Assembly: GCA_902552345.1 (NCBI GenBank)
Contig: CACDGO010000006.1
Location: forward strand, 1-61,168
Direction: 5' to 3'
DNA length: 61,168 nucleotides
Source: an uncultured Pelagibacteraceae bacterium
GTDB taxonomy: Bacteria > Pseudomonadota > Alphaproteobacteria > Pelagibacterales > Pelagibacteraceae
Each line of letters begins with the position of its first letter. The stretch's first letter is position 1. Shown here one piece after another: positions 56,187 to 61,168 of this stretch. The position numbers were made by a program, and so were the translations under genes. Under the pieces are notes generated by a model that was not told the origin of the DNA, made no database searches, and saw only the letters and a program-made list of their open reading frames with translations.

Positions 56187-59100
56187 TGTCTGTTCAGGGG
56201 CTGTATTTGCGGATTCTAGCTCTTGTTTTTTTAACTCTTCTAATCTTGCTTTATCTTGATCACTTGCCTCTTTATCCCATCCCATTTTAGTCAAGCCTGT
56301 ACCAGCTGGGACTAATCGTCCGACAATCACGTTTTCTTTTAATCCCTCAAGAGTGTCAGTTTTGCCCTTAACGGATGCATCTGTAAGAACTCTTGTGGTT
56401 TCTTGGAAAGAGGCAGCTGAAATAAATGAATTAGTTTGTAAAGAAGCTTTGGTAATACCTAACAAAACTCTTTCAAACAATGCTGGTTTCTTTTTGTCTT
56501 CTCTTAATTTGTCATTAATTGAATGTATTTCCAGTAAATCAATGACTTCGCCAACTAAAAGCTCGGAGTCTCCCGGATCTTTTACTTCAACTCTTTTTAA
56601 CATTTGACGAACTATTGTCTCTATATGTTTGTCATTAATAACAACACCTTGCAGTCTATAAACTTCTTGAACTTCTGTAACAAAATACTCTGTTAATTTT
56701 TCTACTCCTAAAATTCTTAATATATCGTGTGGAGCAGGACTTCCATCTAATAAGTATTCACCTTTTTTAATTTTTTCACCTTGATTAAAATTAACATGTT
56801 TTCCTTTAGGTATTAAATAATTAGATGTTTCACCACTTGAGGATACTATTGAAATTTTTTGTTTGCCTCTTACTTCTTTACCAAATTCAATAACCCCATC
56901 GTTTTCAGCTATTATAGCACTATCTTTCGGTCTTCTTGCCTCAAATAATTCCGCTACTCTTGGCAGACCTCCAGTGATATCTTTTGTTTTTGAAGTTTCC
57001 TTAGGAAGTCTAGCTAACACATCACCAGCAGATATTTTTTGACCATCTTTTACTGATAATATTGTATCTGGAACTAAATAGTATCTTGCTTCATTTCCAT
57101 CTGCTTTTTTAATAATTTCTCCTTTTTCATTTCTTAAAGTAATTCTTGGTTTTAATTCAGAATTTTTTAATGAAGATTTCCAATCAGTGACTGATTTTGT
57201 AGATAACCCAGTTGCATCATCTAGTGTCTCTGTCAAAGAAGTTCCTTCCATTAAATCCATGTAATTTGCAATACCATTAGTCTCCGCAATTACGGGAAGT
57301 GTATATGGATCCCATTCCGCAATTTTTTTTCCTTTATCAATAATGTCTCCATCTTTGAAAAATAATTTTGAACCATAATTAACTTTATAAATTGCAAGTT
57401 GCCTTTTATTTTCATCTTCAATACTTAGCTGAGTATTTCTTCCCATTACAATAATATTCTTCTTTGAATCTTCAATTAAATTTTTATTAATAATGTTCAA
57501 TTTACCTTTTGTTTGTGAAATAATTTGAGACTCTTCCTTAATTTGAGCGGTTCCACCAACGTGAAATGTTCTCATTGTTAATTGAGTTCCTGGTTCTCCA
57601 ATTGATTGCGCTGCTATCATCCCAACAGCTTCGCCTATGCTTACTAGTTTTCCTCTGGCAAGATCTCTACCATAACAGACTTGACAAACACCTCTTGTAG
57701 ATGCGCAGGTGATAACCGAATAAACGTTAACAGATTTTACTCCAGCGGCGTCTATTTTTTCGCAATCAAATTCATCTATAAGCTTATCTTTTTTAATTAT
57801 AATCTCACCTGTTACAGGGTTTTTAATATTTTCTGCTATCACTCTTCCTAAAACTCTCTCTGAAAGACTAACCAAAATATTACCGCCTTCTATAATTTCA
57901 GAAATAGTTACTGAAGATCTTTTTTTAGGATCACACTCGGCTTTAGTTATTTGAACATCTTGGGCTACATCGCACAATCTTCTAGTCAAATAACCAGAGT
58001 TGGCAGTTTTTAATGCTGTATCCGCAAGTCCTTTTCTTGCTCCGTGAGTGGAGTTAAAATATTCTAATACTGATAAACCTTCTTTAAAATTTGAAATAAT
58101 TGGAGTTTCAATTATTTCTCCAGATGGTTTAGCTATTAATCCACGCATACCAGCTAATTGTTTCATCTGAGCTTGAGATCCCCTAGCACCAGAGTCAGCC
58201 ATCATATAAACAGAATTTGTCTCTATTCTATCATCATCGTAAATTTTTTCAGCAGATGAAATTTCTTTCATCATTTCATTAGCAACAGTGTCTGTACATT
58301 TAGACCATACATCGACTACTTTATTATATTTTTCCCCTCTAGTGATCAATCCGTCTGAATATTGTTTCTCATATTCTTCTATTTGCTTTTTTGTGCTGTT
58401 AATAAGATTTTCTTTCGTTTTTGGTATAATTAAATCATCTTTTCCAAATGAAATTCCAGCTTTAAATGCATGTTTAAAACCTAATGTTTTTATCTTATCG
58501 CAAAAAATAACTGTTTTCTTTTGGCCACAATATCTAAAAATAGTATCTATTACTTCAGATACATTTTTTTTTGTTAAAAGTTTATTTACCAAACTAAATT
58601 TGATGTTTGTATTTTCAGGTAAAAGATTTGCTAAGAGAAATCTTCCTGCAGTACTCGTATATTTTTCTTTTATTTTATTACCCTTTTCATCAATTGTGTG
58701 GAAAACTGATATGATCTTAGAATGTAAACTTATTGACTTATTTTCTAAGGCTTGTTCTATTTCTTCTACACCTAAAAAAATACCTTTAGGTTTTTTCTTC
58801 TCATCTTCTGAATCTTGTGACAAATAATAAATACCTAGAACAATATCCTGACTTGGTACTATTATTGGCTTCCCATTTGATGGACTTAAAATATTATTTG
58901 TTGACATCATCAATACTCTAGCTTCAAGCTGAGCTTCCAAACTAAGTGGTATATGTACAGCCATTTGATCACCATCAAAGTCTGCATTAAACGCTGCACA
59001 CACTAAAGGATGTAATTCTATTGCGTTACCTTCAATTAATTTTGCTTCAAATGCTTGAACCCCCAACCTGTGAAGTGTCGGTGCTCTATTTAAAAGAATA

Positions 59101-60371
59101 GGATGTTCTCTGATTATATGTTCTAAAGAATCCCAAACTTCACTTTTTTCTTTTTCTACAAGTCGCTTTGCTTGTTTAATAGTTGTGGCTAACCCGAGTT
59201 TATCTAATCGAGCATATAAAAAAGGTTTGAATAGTTCTAGAGCCATTTTTTTAGGTAGACCGCATTGATGAAGTTTTAATTCTGGACCTACAACAATTAC
59301 TGATCTACCTGAGTAATCTACTCTTTTACCTAAAAGATTCTGTCTAAATCTTCCTTGTTTCCCTTTTAACATTTCGGCTAAAGATTTTAATGGCCTCTTA
59401 CCGGTTCCGGTTATCACTCTCCCTCTTCGTCCATTATCAAAGAGTGCATCAACTGACTCTTGAAGCATTCTTTTTTCATTTCTTACAATTATGTCAGGAG
59501 CTTTGAGATCTAAAAGTCTTTTTAAACGATTGTTTCTATTTATTACTCTTCTGTATAAATCGTTTAGATCTGATGTTGCAAAACGACCTCCATCTAATGG
59601 GACCAAGGGTCTTAACTCAGGTGGTATAACTGGAACAGATGTAAGTATCATCCACTCAGGTTTATTACCTGAGGAAATAAAAGACTCAATCAATTTTAAT
59701 CTTTTGATTGTTCTTTCCTCTGTGACTTTTGATTTAATTGAATTAAGGGACTCTCTCAGTTTTTTTTGCTCACTTTTAAGGTCTAAATTAACTAAAATTT
59801 CCCTCACAGCTTCTGCGCCAATACCTGCGGTAAATGCATCTTCTCCAAATTCCTCTTGGGCTTTTAATAAATCCTCCTCAGATATTAACTGTCCTTTTTT
59901 TAAAGTAGTTAATCCGGGTTCAACAACAATGAAACTCTCAAAATATAAGACTTTTTCAACCTCTTTGAGTTTCATGTCTATAGCTAGAGAAATTCTACTT
60001 GGTAAAGATTTTAAAAACCAAATATGTGCTACTGGACATGCTAAATCAATGTGCCCCATCCTTTCTCTTCTTACATTTGATTTTGTTACTTCTACACCAC
60101 ATTTCTCACAAATTATTCCTCTAAATTTCATTCTTTTATACTTACCGCATAAGCATTCATAATCTTTAACTGGTCCGAATATCCTAGAGCAAAAAAGACC
60201 ATCTTTTTCTGGTCTAAATGTTCTATAGTTTATTGTCTCAGGTTTTTTTATTTCACCATACGACCATGATTTAATTTTTTCGGGACTTGCAAGAGTAATT
60301 TTTATACTATTGAAGTTGTTTTCGTTGGCTAAACTCTGACTTTCAAAATTTTTAGTTAAGCTCTTTTCCAT
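56181..60371 (-). CDS. rpoC: RNA polymerase beta' subunit
   Basis: Largest catalytic subunit, 1396 residues, full length. N-terminal zinc site [23 protein letters not shown], active-site magnesium loop [17 protein letters not shown], bridge-helix/trigger-loop region with [23 protein letters not shown], second zinc site [13 protein letters not shown], and [25 protein letters not shown]. Two bases after rpoB. Confidence 0.99.
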   Translation of the reverse strand: MEKSLTKNFESQSLANENNFNSIKITLASPEKIKSWSYGEIKKPETINYRTFRPEKDGLFCSRIFGPVKDYECLCGKYKRMKFRGIICEKCGVEVTKSNVRRERMGHIDLACPVAHIWFLKSLPSRISLAIDMKLKEVEKVLYFESFIVVEPGLTTLKKGQLISEEDLLKAQEEFGEDAFTAGIGAEAVREILVNLDLKSEQKKLRESLNSIKSKVTEERTIKRLKLIESFISSGNKPEWMILTSVPVIPPELRPLVPLDGGRFATSDLNDLYRRVINRNNRLKRLLDLKAPDIIVRNEKRMLQESVDALFDNGRRGRVITGTGKRPLKSLAEMLKGKQGRFRQNLLGKRVDYSGRSVIVVGPELKLHQCGLPKKMALELFKPFLYARLDKLGLATTIKQAKRLVEKEKSEVWDSLEHIIREHPILLNRAPTLHRLGVQAFEAKLIEGNAIELHPLVCAAFNADFDGDQMAVHIPLSLEAQLEARVLMMSTNNILSPSNGKPIIVPSQDIVLGIYYLSQDSEDEKKKPKGIFLGVEEIEQALENKSISLHSKIISVFHTIDEKGNKIKEKYTSTAGRFLLANLLPENTNIKFSLVNKLLTKKNVSEVIDTIFRYCGQKKTVIFCDKIKTLGFKHAFKAGISFGKDDLIIPKTKENLINSTKKQIEEYEKQYSDGLITRGEKYNKVVDVWSKCTDTVANEMMKEISSAEKIYDDDRIETNSVYMMADSGARGSQAQMKQLAGMRGLIAKPSGEIIETPIISNFKEGLSVLEYFNSTHGARKGLADTALKTANSGYLTRRLCDVAQDVQITKAECDPKKRSSVTISEIIEGGNILVSLSERVLGRVIAENIKNPVTGEIIIKKDKLIDEFDCEKIDAAGVKSVNVYSVITCASTRGVCQVCYGRDLARGKLVSIGEAVGMIAAQSIGEPGTQLTMRTFHVGGTAQIKEESQIISQTKGKLNIINKNLIEDSKKNIIVMGRNTQLSIEDENKRQLAIYKVNYGSKLFFKDGDIIDKGKKIAEWDPYTLPVIAETNGIANYMDLMEGTSLTETLDDATGLSTKSVTDWKSSLKNSELKPRITLRNEKGEIIKKADGNEARYYLVPDTILSVKDGQKISAGDVLARLPKETSKTKDITGGLPRVAELFEARRPKDSAIIAENDGVIEFGKEVRGKQKISIVSSSGETSNYLIPKGKHVNFNQGEKIKKGEYLLDGSPAPHDILRILGVEKLTEYFVTEVQEVYRLQGVVINDKHIETIVRQMLKRVEVKDPGDSELLVGEVIDLLEIHSINDKLREDKKKPALFERVLLGITKASLQTNSFISAASFQETTRVLTDASVKGKTDTLEGLKENVIVGRLVPAGTGLTKMGWDKEASDQDKARLEELKKQELESANTAPEQTV

Positions 60372-60373
60372 AA

Positions 60374-61168
<795 letters not shown>

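Noticed and set aside
58288-58827. Long plus-strand open frame inside rpoC
   Set aside because: Antisense to conserved beta' sequence; low-complexity Phe/Ser/Leu translation typical of the complement of AT-rich coding DNA.

Overview
The window looks like a core-genome segment of a SAR11-type alphaproteobacterium (Pelagibacterales). Reasons seen in the sequence are very low G+C (roughly 30 %), Lys/Ile/Asn-rich proteins, almost no intergenic DNA, no mobile elements, alphaproteobacterial gene neighbourhoods (glyA-nrdR-ribD, spoT-pyrE-pdxJ-acpS-lepB-rnc-recO, gatCAB, pyrB with a dihydroorotase-like partner), and a TPP-riboswitch-controlled sodium/solute symporter of the ThiV type, which is established for SAR11. 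No phage, insertion sequence, CRISPR array or rRNA was seen.

Layout. 1-2857 (minus): rpiB-glyA-nrdR-ribD; ribD runs off the left edge. 2936-3934 (plus): hemB. 3927-11248 (minus): ten genes that all overlap, dapA-smpB-folK-spoT-pyrE-pdxJ-acpS-lepB-rnc-recO. 11280-13535 (plus): a lytic transglycosylase, then tRNA-Ser(GCU) on the minus strand and a RarD-type permease. 14532-17757 (minus): an SOS promoter with a LexA box drives umuD-umuC, followed by a compact TPP riboswitch and thiV. 17833-19379 (plus): a solute-binding protein and its permease without an ATPase. 19365-25500 (minus): gatC-gatA-gatB, an O-methyltransferase, trhO and a MATE exporter. 25552-32949 (plus): ruvX, pyrB, a non-catalytic dihydroorotase homologue, plsY, topA, a divergent PdxA-family enzyme and a RidA protein. 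32957-36349 (minus): galU, ugd and a secreted alginate-lyase-like protein. 36388-39251: panC (+), mgtE (-), lipB (+). 39238-61168 (minus): rpoB (partial) and rpoC, then one block of translation genes rpsL-rpsG-fusA, S10, spc and alpha operons through rplQ, ending in a pseudouridine synthase gene.

How it fits together. About a third of the window is the transcription/translation core (RNA polymerase beta, beta', alpha; EF-G; 26 ribosomal proteins; SecY; Adk). The rest is cofactor and precursor synthesis (heme, B6, folate, riboflavin, pantothenate, lipoate, pyrimidines, lysine/peptidoglycan), envelope and sugar-nucleotide genes, and repair. Streamlining shows as absences from otherwise conserved neighbourhoods: no era between rnc and recO, no dprA between plsY and topA, no rpmD between rpsE and rplO, and no tuf between fusA and rpsJ.

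No wholly new system stands out. The points most worth a second look are: the SOS-controlled umuDC with a thiamine-precursor transporter and riboswitch directly behind it; the PdxA-like/RidA pair with altered metal-site motifs; the alginate-lyase-like protein fused by synteny to galU-ugd; the NrdR zinc ribbon with changed cysteine spacing; and a SpoT that has lost the region between TGS and ACT.
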